A DNA stretch of 8,850 nt from Firmicutes bacterium UBA2116. Its GTDB lineage: Bacteria > Bacillota > Clostridia > Tissierellales > Sedimentibacteraceae. The stretch spans positions 1 to 8,850 of the forward strand of contig DCYG01000036.1 in the NCBI GenBank assembly GCA_002331025.1. The letters run 5' to 3'. The position numbers and the translations under genes are program-made. The notes beneath the pieces were generated by a model, which did not search any database, had not been told where the DNA came from, and worked only from the letters and a program-made list of their open reading frames with translations. Below are positions 1 through 6,129 of the stretch, piece after piece. Numbering within the stretch: the stretch's first letter is position 1; each line of letters begins with the position of its first letter.

Positions 1-9
1 AGGATGAAC

Positions 10-52
10 TTTTTCAACAGCCTACCATCTTGATGACTTTGTCAACAAGATG
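10..52. repeat. Hairpin repeat, left copy of a pair at the window ends
   Basis: Bases 10-37 match the reverse complement of 8823-8850 at 27 of 28 positions. Within this copy, 26-37 and 41-52 form a 12-bp stem with one A-A mismatch around a TTT loop. Read on the minus strand, the element follows the 3' end of the permease gene, in the same relation that the right copy has to the gene ending at 8810. This suggests a dispersed 3'-flanking repeat, either terminator-like or derived from the end of an insertion sequence. No transposase is present. Confidence 0.7.
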
Positions 53-81
53 AGGATTTTAAGTAAAAAACTTAAAATCCT
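53..81 (-). terminator. Perfect 12-bp hairpin downstream of the permease
   Basis: Bases 53-64 and 70-81 are perfect reverse complements, 12 bp, with a five-base A loop on the plus strand (U loop in the minus transcript). It lies 15 bases past the permease stop codon, where a 3'-end structure is expected. There is no clear U-run after the stem, so it may work together with the adjacent hairpin at 26-52 or mainly protect the 3' end. Confidence 0.5.
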
Positions 82-96
82 ATAGGTCTATGAAAA

Positions 97-1455
97 CTAT
101 TTATTATTACCTATTGAAAGCATCAAGTTCAACACTATGCCTACAACTGCCGCAGTAGCGATCGCAGGTATTTCTATTCCAAACATTGGTATCATACCGC
201 CATCAAAGCCAAAGCTTCCTCCAAGACCTACTATAAGTATGATAGCTATAACTGCTAAGTTCTTTGAGTTAAACATATCTACTTCTTTATCCATCATAAT
301 TGTAATACCCTGAGCCGCTATTACACCGAATAAATAAATTGACAAGCCGCCTATTACACAAGTCGGTATTGAGTAAATAATATTGATCAGAGGTGTAAAG
401 CACGAAATTACCATTGTGAAAACCGCTGCTAACATTAAAACGTGAATCGAAAAGTTTTTAGAAATTGCCATGGCACTGATATTTTCACCGTAATTTGTTC
501 CTGCAGGTCCGCCTATAAAGCCGGAAATAATATCCCCTATACCATCACCGATTAAATTTAATCCCAGTTTATTTTCTATATCGTATTCTTTATTTGAACC
601 CTTTTTTCTTGCCAAGTCATTTACGTAAATATGTAATTGATATACGTGGGCTGTTGATTCCGGTATTGTTGCAATAGCTATAGGCATTATTGCTATAATT
701 GCCATCATAGACGGTTTAGGCAATGTGAACGTTGGAAGATTAAAAACCCCCGCCGATTGAACAGTATTAAAGTTTATAAATTCAATTCCCGTTACTCCCC
801 CTATTACTGCTGCAGCTACATAACCTGTCACTAAACCAAACAATATGGGAAGCTGGCTTAATCTTCCTTTTAAGTAAACAGAATATAATATAGTTGATAA
901 CATCGTAATAATTGCTATAATCCATGCCATGCCTCCGGCGGTTTGAAGCTGTGCATCAGCCAATCCCGCAGGTACTGCAGCCGCATTAGTCATTGCATTT
1001 GCAGCAAGAGAAAGTCCTATAATTATTGCTATACTTCCCGTTACTGTTGCAGGAAGAACCATGTCTATTTTATCCTTACCTGAACGTTTAATAACATAGC
1101 CGGCTATAATTGATACAAAACCGGACATGATAATACCAAATTGAGCAATAGATATTTTATCGTTTAAAGAATACCCCGCAAAGGCTTCTGCGCTCATTAT
1201 TGAAGCAATTGCAGCTATATAGGAAAAGCTTGAACCGTAATAAAGAGGAATTTGTCTTCCTGTCACTAATATGAAACCTAATGTTGCAAGACCACTTGCA
1301 AATATCGTTGTTGATACATGAAAGCCGGTGATCAACGCAACTAACACTGTTGCCGGAAACATAACCACAATTTGCTGCAATGCAAAGAATATAAGTCCAA
1401 TAATCGGTGGACGTTCGTCCGGTAAATAACCAAACACTTCATTTTTTGTTGACAT
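97..1455 (-). CDS. uraA: Uracil/xanthine permease, NCS2 family
   Basis: Integral membrane symporter of the nucleobase-cation symporter 2 family, importing uracil or a related base across the cytoplasmic membrane for salvage. The protein has 452 residues, usual for the family, and is almost entirely hydrophobic segments. Family signatures visible are YYGSSFSYIAAI near residue 75, PESTAHVYQ with the substrate-site glutamate near 266, and GGPAGTNYGEN at about 315-325, which holds the second conserved glutamate and is typical of uracil permeases such as UraA/PyrP. The start at 1455 is preferred because GGAGG (1461-1465) sits 5 bases upstream. The ATG at 1467 overlaps that ribosome binding site and would add only four residues. 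The gene has its own promoter and an attenuator-like leader. Substrate is inferred from family motifs; uracil is more likely than xanthine. Confidence 0.9.
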   Translation of the reverse strand: MSTKNEVFGYLPDERPPIIGLIFFALQQIVVMFPATVLVALITGFHVSTTIFASGLATLGFILVTGRQIPLYYGSSFSYIAAIASIMSAEAFAGYSLNDKISIAQFGIIMSGFVSIIAGYVIKRSGKDKIDMVLPATVTGSIAIIIGLSLAANAMTNAAAVPAGLADAQLQTAGGMAWIIAIITMLSTILYSVYLKGRLSQLPILFGLVTGYVAAAVIGGVTGIEFINFNTVQSAGVFNLPTFTLPKPSMMAIIAIMPIAIATIPESTAHVYQLHIYVNDLARKKGSNKEYDIENKLGLNLIGDGIGDIISGFIGGPAGTNYGENISAMAISKNFSIHVLMLAAVFTMVISCFTPLINIIYSIPTCVIGGLSIYLFGVIAAQGITIMMDKEVDMFNSKNLAVIAIILIVGLGGSFGFDGGMIPMFGIEIPAIATAAVVGIVLNLMLSIGNNK

Positions 1456-1583
1456 AAATACCTCCATTGATTAACCTAACCGCGTAAAAAAAATCCTGAG
1501 CAGACCGTCAGGATTATTATACACACAAAAATATTTCATATTCACATCTTGACGGCATCGCGGTACCGAGTTAAAGATTATTT
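1456..1583 (-). ncRNA. Structured 5' leader of the permease, candidate attenuator or riboswitch
   Basis: About 128 bases lie between the inferred transcription start (near 1583) and the permease start. Visible on the minus strand are an intrinsic terminator (1486-1515), an upstream GCCGUCA (1550-1556) able to pair with UGACGGU (1504-1510), which includes the 5' arm of the terminator, and a possible closing helix: ACCGCG (1559-1564) with CGCGGU (1479-1484), and UUAAC (1570-1574) with GUUAA (1471-1475). An inner AAUAU/AUAUU hairpin fits in the antiterminator loop. The terminator/antiterminator logic is seen directly in the bases; the ligand or protein is unknown. It does not match the purine riboswitch core or a clear PyrR site. 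Confidence 0.55.
1486..1515 (-). terminator. Leader terminator before the permease
   Basis: On the minus strand AATCCTGA (1508-1515) pairs with TCAGGATT (1492-1499) around an 8-base loop, followed directly by a U-tract (1486-1493). It lies within the transcript upstream of the permease start, so it would terminate unless prevented. That is the arrangement of transcription attenuation. Confidence 0.8.
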
Positions 1584-1589
1584 TTTTAA

Positions 1590-1618
1590 AATATAACATA
1601 AACAAGCTTTTCTGTCAA
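1590..1618 (-). promoter_or_regulatory. Sigma-A-type promoter of the permease
   Basis: On the minus strand TTGACA (1613-1618) is followed after exactly 17 bases by TATATT (1590-1595). This is a full -35 match and a 5/6 -10 match. Transcription should start near 1583 and give a leader of about 128 bases. Confidence 0.8.
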
Positions 1619-1633
1619 TGACATATTTTTACA

Positions 1634-1661
1634 TATTTAACCTCAACCTATTTAACCTCAA
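1634..1661. repeat. Short tandem direct repeat, 15-bp period
   Basis: The 13-base sequence TATTTAACCTCAA occurs at 1634-1646 and again at 1649-1661. It lies between the DUF3841 stop and the permease promoter. It could be a binding site or a chance slippage product; no function is assigned. Confidence 0.5.
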
Positions 1662-1675
1662 TCGACAATAAAATT

Positions 1676-2242
1676 TTACTTATCGTATAAAATATCTTTT
1701 ATCATTTCAGGTCGTATTTCCCAAATATTTGCCTGCACTCTGAATATATCCCACTTGTCAATGTCAAATATTCTATGCCAGCTTTCCATTACTCTTCTTT
1801 TTTCTTCAGGATAAAGATGTGATGTTTTATCATCTAAAAACGAGAACGAATTGGCAAAGCCCTTTTTCGCAATATCCTCAGCATATTCTCTTTCGTCGTT
1901 TTCGTCTTTAGGTACATAGTGATGATTTAATACATAGTCCCATTTTGCTCCGTCAAAATACATCACTTCATTTTCATTTACTTCGATAACATATACAATT
2001 TCATCTTTGGCAGGTCTCAACATATTTTCTTCACTAACGGAACACCATATAGGAAACTCAACCCCTTCCGGCTTGGGAACTTTTCTCTCAGCCTGATTCA
2101 CAAACCATGAATACAAATTGATAATATAATCCGATATTTCTTCAAATTTTTTATTTAAATGATTTCTTTCAATTCTTATTACACCATTCTCTTTTAACTC
2201 ATCTAAACTTTTAATATGTTGTCTTGTCCATAGCTTTACCAT
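1676..2242 (-). CDS. DUF3841 domain-containing protein
   Basis: Cytosolic protein of 188 residues with no signal peptide or membrane segment. The opening KLWTRQH, the segment INLYSWFVNQAERKVPKP near residues 40-58, and the following EFPIW fit what I recall of the DUF3841 family, which is widespread in Firmicutes and has no established function. The chain is rich in charged and aromatic residues and shows no catalytic motif that I recognise. The start is well supported: GGGAGG lies about 4 bases upstream of the ATG at 2242. It faces the divergent oxidase gene across 101 bp and is followed in the same direction by the permease, which has its own promoter, so co-transcription is possible but not required. 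The length looks complete for the family. The family name is from memory of its sequence pattern. Confidence 0.8.
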   Translation of the reverse strand: MVKLWTRQHIKSLDELKENGVIRIERNHLNKKFEEISDYIINLYSWFVNQAERKVPKPEGVEFPIWCSVSEENMLRPAKDEIVYVIEVNENEVMYFDGAKWDYVLNHHYVPKDENDEREYAEDIAKKGFANSFSFLDDKTSHLYPEEKRRVMESWHRIFDIDKWDIFRVQANIWEIRPEMIKDILYDK

Positions 2243-2343
2243 ATTGCCTCCCGAAAATAAATGTTTGGAATTAAAAAATCTTTATTTAATATATATTATT
2301 ATAACACCAGCAATCAAATATTACCATATAAAGGGGAATTTTT
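2243..2343. promoter_or_regulatory. Divergent promoter region between DUF3841 and the oxidase
   Basis: A 101-bp, very AT-rich gap serves two divergent genes. For the oxidase (plus), TTAAAA (2271-2276), 17 bases, TATTAT (2294-2299) is a plausible promoter, and AAAGGGG (2330-2336) is a ribosome binding site 7 bases before the ATG. For DUF3841 (minus), TATAAT (2298-2303) is a full -10, but the -35 at 17-bp spacing (2321-2326) is weak. The two -10 elements overlap, so the genes may be expressed alternately. Confidence 0.45.
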
Positions 2344-3999
2344 ATGTCCGTTCAAAACGCTTTTTTTAATCCCACGAACGAACAAAGACATGCATTTTTA
2401 AAGGAAGCTTTAATTAATGCCGGAAGAACTGAAGACTATGAAAATATAATTGAACTACTTGGTCCGGGACCTGATATTCTAGAGCTTGCTCCTGCAGATT
2501 CTCTGAAAAATTACAAAATAGGAATTATCGGAGCCGGACTGGCAGGCTTATCGGCTGCCTATGAGCTCAGGAAGCTTGGAGCATCTATAACTGTTTATGA
2601 TGCTGAGGATAAAAGAATAGGCGGAAGAATTTATACTCACTATTTTAACAAATCAACTGAATATTTCAGTGAATTGGGAGCCACAAGAATACCGATTTCT
2701 CATGAAACATCCTGGCACTACATAAATTTATTTAATCTTGATACCAACTCCATGATTTCACCTGATTCTAACAACTTTTTATATACAAATAATATAAGGA
2801 TGAGACGGAGCTTCAGCGGCAAAGAAATAGAAGAATTTCTTTATCCTTTGTATGATTTGACAGAAAAGGAAAGAAATACGCCGTGGTCAGAATTAGTAAG
2901 CTATGCTTACAATACTATGTTAAACAATTTGACACCGGTTCAGCGAAGTGAAATTCTGAAAATACTTCCGCTATACTCTGACCAATATGCTCAGCTTACT
3001 AAGATGAGTACAAACAATGTTTATGAAAGCTTAGGGCTAAGTCAGGGATTTGTAAATTTATTATGTGCCGTAAATCCTATAGCGGCCGTATTGCTTAATT
3101 TAAGTTATAACGAAACAATGTCAGGTATTTATTCACTTGATTTTTTTAGCATATACAGAATATCCGAAGGGATGGTTAAGCTGCCTTTAGCATTTATAAG
3201 CTCATTGATTAACAATAATCCTCCTGAATTACGCAATCAGGCTTTAGGAAAGGTTATTATTAAATTCGGTCATGCAGTAGATGGAATATTTTTCTCATCA
3301 GATAATTTTATAAATTTACAGTATACTGATCCGAAAGGAACTAAAGCATCAGAATCCTTTGACTTGGTAATTTGTACAATTCCTTTTTCAATTTTGAGAG
3401 AATTTAATATTAATCCATATTTTAACGATACAAAAATGCAGGCTATAAGAGAATTAAACTACCTTGATGCACAAAAAACCGGCATATTTTTTAACAAAAG
3501 ATTTTGGGAAGAAAATGAGCCTTATGGTAACATTAACGGAGGTATTTCTTATACAGATCTTATTATTCAGTCTATCATTTATCCTCTCTATATAAGAGGT
3601 GAAAAACCGGAGGATTATTCTTATAATGAGCCGGGTACTATAATTGCTTCATATAATATAGGGGCCGATGCAACAAGATTAAGCAATCAAAACGGTTACA
3701 GGCGATTCGAAAAAATAAAACAAGACTTGGAACAAGTACATGGTTTACCAAAAGGATATCTGGATTTATTAACTGAAAGTTATAAAACAGTTCATTGGAA
3801 TTCGGAGCAATGGTCCAGAAGTGCTTTTTCAGCAAGCTATCCCGGTCAGAAAATAAACTTTGCTTATTCTATGATTCAGCCGGAATATAACAATAGATTA
3901 TATTTTGCAGGAGAACACATTTCAACCAAGCCGAGATGGATACAAGGCAGCTTACAGACAGGTAAATGGGTTGCAAATCAAATAGCAATGAATATCTGA
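2344..3999 (+). CDS. FAD-dependent L-amino-acid/amine oxidase (flavin monoamine oxidase family)
   Basis: Probable oxidative deaminase that converts an amino acid or amine to the oxo/imino product, passing electrons to FAD and then to oxygen with release of hydrogen peroxide. The 551-residue chain has the FAD dinucleotide motif GAGLAGLSAAYEL at 63-75, an acidic ribose-binding position near 86-88, GGR at 93-95, and ELGATRIP at 110-117. Its arginine corresponds to the substrate-carboxylate arginine of L-amino-acid oxidases. The C-terminal FAD signature is FAGEH (521-525) with WIQGSLQTG (532-540). The roughly 55-residue N-terminal extension before the Rossmann fold is seen in amino-acid oxidases and tryptophan 2-monooxygenases. 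There is no signal peptide, so it is probably cytosolic. Substrate cannot be read from the sequence. An OsmC-family gene follows 56 bp downstream. An oxygen-using enzyme is notable if the host is an anaerobe. Confidence 0.85.
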   Translation: MSVQNAFFNPTNEQRHAFLKEALINAGRTEDYENIIELLGPGPDILELAPADSLKNYKIGIIGAGLAGLSAAYELRKLGASITVYDAEDKRIGGRIYTHYFNKSTEYFSELGATRIPISHETSWHYINLFNLDTNSMISPDSNNFLYTNNIRMRRSFSGKEIEEFLYPLYDLTEKERNTPWSELVSYAYNTMLNNLTPVQRSEILKILPLYSDQYAQLTKMSTNNVYESLGLSQGFVNLLCAVNPIAAVLLNLSYNETMSGIYSLDFFSIYRISEGMVKLPLAFISSLINNNPPELRNQALGKVIIKFGHAVDGIFFSSDNFINLQYTDPKGTKASESFDLVICTIPFSILREFNINPYFNDTKMQAIRELNYLDAQKTGIFFNKRFWEENEPYGNINGGISYTDLIIQSIIYPLYIRGEKPEDYSYNEPGTIIASYNIGADATRLSNQNGYRRFEKIKQDLEQVHGLPKGYLDLLTESYKTVHWNSEQWSRSAFSASYPGQKINFAYSMIQPEYNNRLYFAGEHISTKPRWIQGSLQTGKWVANQIAMNI

Positions 4000-4020
4000 T
4001 GCATAATTTATCCGTCTTTA

Positions 4021-4039
4021 TTTATACTAATCGTATAAA
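4021..4039. promoter_or_regulatory. 7-bp inverted repeat ahead of the OsmC gene
   Basis: TTTATAC (4021-4027) and GTATAAA (4033-4039) are perfect inverted arms around TAATC, ending 5 bases before the GGAGG. The symmetry could be an operator for a peroxide-sensing repressor such as an OhrR/MarR protein, or a small mRNA hairpin. TATACT (4023-4028) could also be a -10, though its -35 is weak. Function is inferred from position only. Confidence 0.35.
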
Positions 4040-4055
4040 GCTATGGAGGCGAATA

Positions 4056-4523
4056 ATGGGAATTAAAACAATCAAAACCGAATTAAAATCAGCCGGTGGT
4101 ACTTATAAGATTGAATGTACTGCACGAAATAAAACTTTTATATTAGATGAGCCGGAAGAATTAGGCGGATCTGATGGAGGAATGAATCCCGGAGAGGCAC
4201 TTCTTTCTGCCCTAGGAGGCTGCAAGTACATTGTTGCAAAAATGTTTTATCAAAAATTCGATATTAATTTAATAAAAATAAACATTGAAATGGAAGGTGA
4301 AATTGATCTTGATGCTTTAGCTAATAAAGCAAACGGTAATAACAAAAATCAAGATATAAGAATCGGTTTCACTAAAATTACAACAAAGTGGTTTGTTGAC
4401 GCAAATAACACAAAGGAAGAAATAGAAAAATTCATAAGCTTCGTAGACGCTCATTGTCCAATGCTGGATACACTTAGTAATCCTCCGGAATTTATAACCG
4501 AAATTTGCGGTAAAAAATCATGA
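4056..4523 (+). CDS. OsmC-family peroxiredoxin-like protein
   Basis: Small cytosolic thiol peroxidase of the OsmC/Ohr superfamily, which reduces organic and other hydroperoxides through two cysteines. The protein has 155 residues, usual for the family. Both family cysteines are present: Cys56 in SALGGCKYIVAKMF, at the start of the central helix, and Cys134 in DAHCPMLDTLSNPPEF. The glycine-rich GGSDGGMNPGEALLSAL before Cys56 is also characteristic. The overall pattern is nearer the OsmC/YhfA type than Ohr. The start at 4056 is chosen because GGAGG (4045-4049) lies 6 bases upstream. An upstream in-frame start at 3966 would overlap the oxidase end and has no support. It probably shares an operon with the oxidase, consistent with disposal of peroxide made by that enzyme. 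The coupling is inference. Confidence 0.88.
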   Translation: MGIKTIKTELKSAGGTYKIECTARNKTFILDEPEELGGSDGGMNPGEALLSALGGCKYIVAKMFYQKFDINLIKINIEMEGEIDLDALANKANGNNKNQDIRIGFTKITTKWFVDANNTKEEIEKFISFVDAHCPMLDTLSNPPEFITEICGKKS

Positions 4524-4543
4524 GCAACGGGGTTAGGACATAA

Positions 4544-4568
4544 AAATGGTGACGATACGTCACCATTT
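4544..4568. terminator. Bidirectional intrinsic terminator between convergent genes
   Basis: Bases 4544-4554 and 4558-4568 are perfect reverse complements (11 bp) around a 3-base loop. On the minus strand the stem runs into TTTTTAT, ideal for ending the FMN-binding gene. On the plus strand a T-rich stretch (4566-4578) follows, 21 bases after the OsmC stop codon. Confidence 0.85.
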
Positions 4569-4581
4569 CATTTATATTTCG

Positions 4582-4613
4582 AGACCGACGCTAAATTAAA
4601 ATTTGGGTCGTCT
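4582..4613. terminator. Second hairpin, 3' of the FMN-binding gene
   Basis: A stem of about 14 bp with two single-base bulges: AGAC/GTCT, GAC/GTC and CTAAATT/AATTTGG, the last with one G-U pair. It lies between the FMN-binding gene's stop codon and the stronger terminator. It lacks a T-tract, so it may stabilise the 3' end or assist termination. Confidence 0.45.
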
Positions 4614-4629
4614 GCTTAAAGTCTGCTTG

Positions 4630-5844
4630 TTATTTTGCTAATGCGTTGTTTACAGCTTCAATTATTGCGTTGCTTGTAATTGTAGCACCTGATATAACTT
4701 CTACGTCAGCTGAATTAGCTTCAATTATTTTTGCAGGAAGTTGTTCTATTGCAGGTGTTCCGACTCCCGGAGTTTCGCTGTCACCAACTATTTTAACATC
4801 AGTAATTTTATCCCCGTCCATTGTAAGAGTTACGGTTACATCCCCGCCGAAGCCTTTAGCAGTTCCTGTTAATGCTGAGTCGTCATTACCAGCATCACTG
4901 TTTCCTGCATCAGTGTTTCCTAATGCATTTTTAACAGCTTCGATTATTGCTTCACTTGTTACAGTTGCACCTGATATAACTTCTACGTCAGCTGAATTAG
5001 CTTCAATTATTTTTGCAGGAAGTTGTTCTATTGCAGGTGTTCCGACTCCCGGAGTTTCGCCGTCACCAACTATTTTAACATCAGTAATTTTATCTCCGTC
5101 CATTGTGAGAGTTACGGTTACATCCCCGCCGAAGCCTTCAGCAGTTCCTGTTAATGCTGAGTCGTCATCGCCTGCATCACTTGCTTCTTCATCTGTATCA
5201 CTGCTTACTTCTTCATCTGCATCAGTGTTTCCCAATGCATTTTTAACAGCTTCGATTATTGCTTCACTTGTTACAGTTGCACCTGCTACAATATCTACGT
5301 CAGCTGAATTAGCTGCTTTTATTTTTTCAGGAAGTTGTTCTATGGCATTTGTTCCGATTCCGGGAGTTTCGCCGTCACCAACTATTTCAACGCCGGTTAT
5401 TTTATCGCCATCCATTGTTAAAGTTACGGTTACTGCTCCACCGAACCCTTCGGCAGTTCCTGTTAAAGTTGAGCCGCCACCTGCGCCGCTGCTTTCCAAT
5501 GCACTTTTAACAGCTTTTATTATTGCTTCACTTGTTACAGTTGCACCTGCTACGATCTCTACATCAGCCGAATTAGCTGCTTTTATTTTTTCAGGAAGCT
5601 GTTCTATGGCATTTGTTCCGATTCCAGGAGTTTCACCATCACCTTTTACTTCAACATTAACAATTTTACCGCCTTCAGTAGTAACTGTAACAGATACCTC
5701 TCCGCCAAATCCCTCAGCAGCTCCTGTCAATGTTTCTTTGCCTGATGTTGCAACATCATCATTACCTGCAAGCATACCATTTCCAACCGCTAATATCGCA
5801 TAAGACAACACTAATACAACTACTATTATTATACCTTTTTTCAT
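4630..5844 (-). CDS. Exported protein with four tandem FMN-binding (FMN_bind) domains
   Basis: Predicted extracytoplasmic electron carrier holding several covalent FMN groups, by analogy with NqrC/RnfG-type FMN_bind domains and multi-flavinylated surface proteins. The 404-residue chain opens with MKKG and a hydrophobic segment to about residue 27 (signal peptide or membrane anchor, no lipobox cysteine). Four units of exactly 78 residues follow: 39-116, 127-204, 231-308 and 325-402. Each carries ETPG(I/V)GT and a flavinylation-type GAT(V/I)TS motif, with acceptor threonines at 102, 190, 294 and 388. Units 1-2 have AGAT and units 3-4 have SGAT. Linkers are short and glycine-rich (1-2) or rich in Asp, Glu, Ser and Asn (2-3, 3-4). 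The start at 5844 follows AAGGAGG by 5 bases; the ATG at 5871 lies at the inferred transcription start. No ApbE flavin transferase is nearby. A strong promoter and terminator make it a single-gene unit. Confidence 0.85.
   Translation of the reverse strand: MKKGIIIVVVLVLSYAILAVGNGMLAGNDDVATSGKETLTGAAEGFGGEVSVTVTTEGGKIVNVEVKGDGETPGIGTNAIEQLPEKIKAANSADVEIVAGATVTSEAIIKAVKSALESSGAGGGSTLTGTAEGFGGAVTVTLTMDGDKITGVEIVGDGETPGIGTNAIEQLPEKIKAANSADVDIVAGATVTSEAIIEAVKNALGNTDADEEVSSDTDEEASDAGDDDSALTGTAEGFGGDVTVTLTMDGDKITDVKIVGDGETPGVGTPAIEQLPAKIIEANSADVEVISGATVTSEAIIEAVKNALGNTDAGNSDAGNDDSALTGTAKGFGGDVTVTLTMDGDKITDVKIVGDSETPGVGTPAIEQLPAKIIEANSADVEVISGATITSNAIIEAVNNALAK
4639..5730 (-). repeat. Four tandem 234-bp FMN-domain repeats
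   Basis: The DNA units lie at 5497-5730 (domain 1), 5233-5466 (2), 4921-5154 (3) and 4639-4872 (4). Domains 3 and 4 are offset by 282 bp and are identical over 94 bases (4685-4778 and 4967-5060), then differ at only 4 of the next 94, so they are a recent duplication or have been homogenised. Domains 1 and 2 form a second, more diverged pair. Confidence 0.9.
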
Positions 5845-5876
5845 TTCTTCCTCCTTTATTTTTTCCAACATCGTAT

Positions 5877-5905
5877 ATTATAACAGCTTTTATATCGCTT
5901 GTAAA
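5877..5905 (-). promoter_or_regulatory. Sigma-A-type promoter of the FMN-binding protein gene
   Basis: On the minus strand TTTACA (5900-5905), 17 bases, then TATAAT (5877-5882): 5/6 and 6/6 matches. Transcription would begin near 5870, giving a leader of about 26 bases with AAGGAGG. This supports the start at 5844 rather than 5871. Confidence 0.75.
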
Positions 5906-6126
5906 TAATCTAATTTTAATCAAATTTTACGTTAATTATATATTTTTTACTAACCGTAAATGTCGGAGAATTCTATAAGTATTTTTTCTATTTTGCTTTC
6001 ACTGCAATTATTATTAACCTGTTCTGCTTCTTCAACTAATCTTACCGGAAGTTCCATAACAAATTCACTTCCAACTCCAACCACGCTGTTTACACTAATA
6101 TTTCCGCCATGCATATTTATCAGTGT

Positions 6127-6129
6127 TTA
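6127..6129 (-). other. In-frame nonsense codon in the kinase gene
   Basis: A TAA interrupts the ATPase domain directly after GIGLSLV. The 58 codons after it remain open and encode the conserved end of the domain (MHGG, GVGSEF, MELP). A single T-to-A change at plus-strand base 6129 from an AAA lysine codon explains it. Truncation here removes the last strand and helix of the ATP-binding fold. Confidence 0.85.

Noticed and set aside
1492..1515. PyrR binding site in the leader terminator
   Set aside because: AATCCTGA resembles the start of the PyrR consensus, but the GAGGYU part does not follow. Kept only as an alternative to test.
1559..1567. T-box-like GGTACCGCG in the permease leader
   Set aside because: Nine bases match the T-box core, but the AGGGU part is missing. 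The leader is too short for a specifier stem, and a permease of this type is not a usual T-box target.
3638..3835. Short minus-strand frame inside the oxidase gene
   Set aside because: No ribosome binding site, no recognisable content, and fully within a well-supported gene.
3966..4055. Upstream extension of the OsmC gene by 30 codons
   Set aside because: It overlaps the oxidase end, has no ribosome binding site and is not OsmC-like. The start at 4056 has GGAGG at good spacing.
4646..5803. 385-codon plus-strand open frame opposite the FMN-binding gene
   Set aside because: It is a repetitive Ser/Pro/Val-rich mirror of the domain repeats, with no ribosome binding site or family resemblance. 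The minus-strand frame has motifs, promoter, ribosome binding site and terminator.
6127..6129. Recoding or stop reassignment of the kinase TAA
   Set aside because: Other genes here end in TAA or TGA normally, no recoding element is visible, and the gene has a second lesion, so simple decay is the better explanation.
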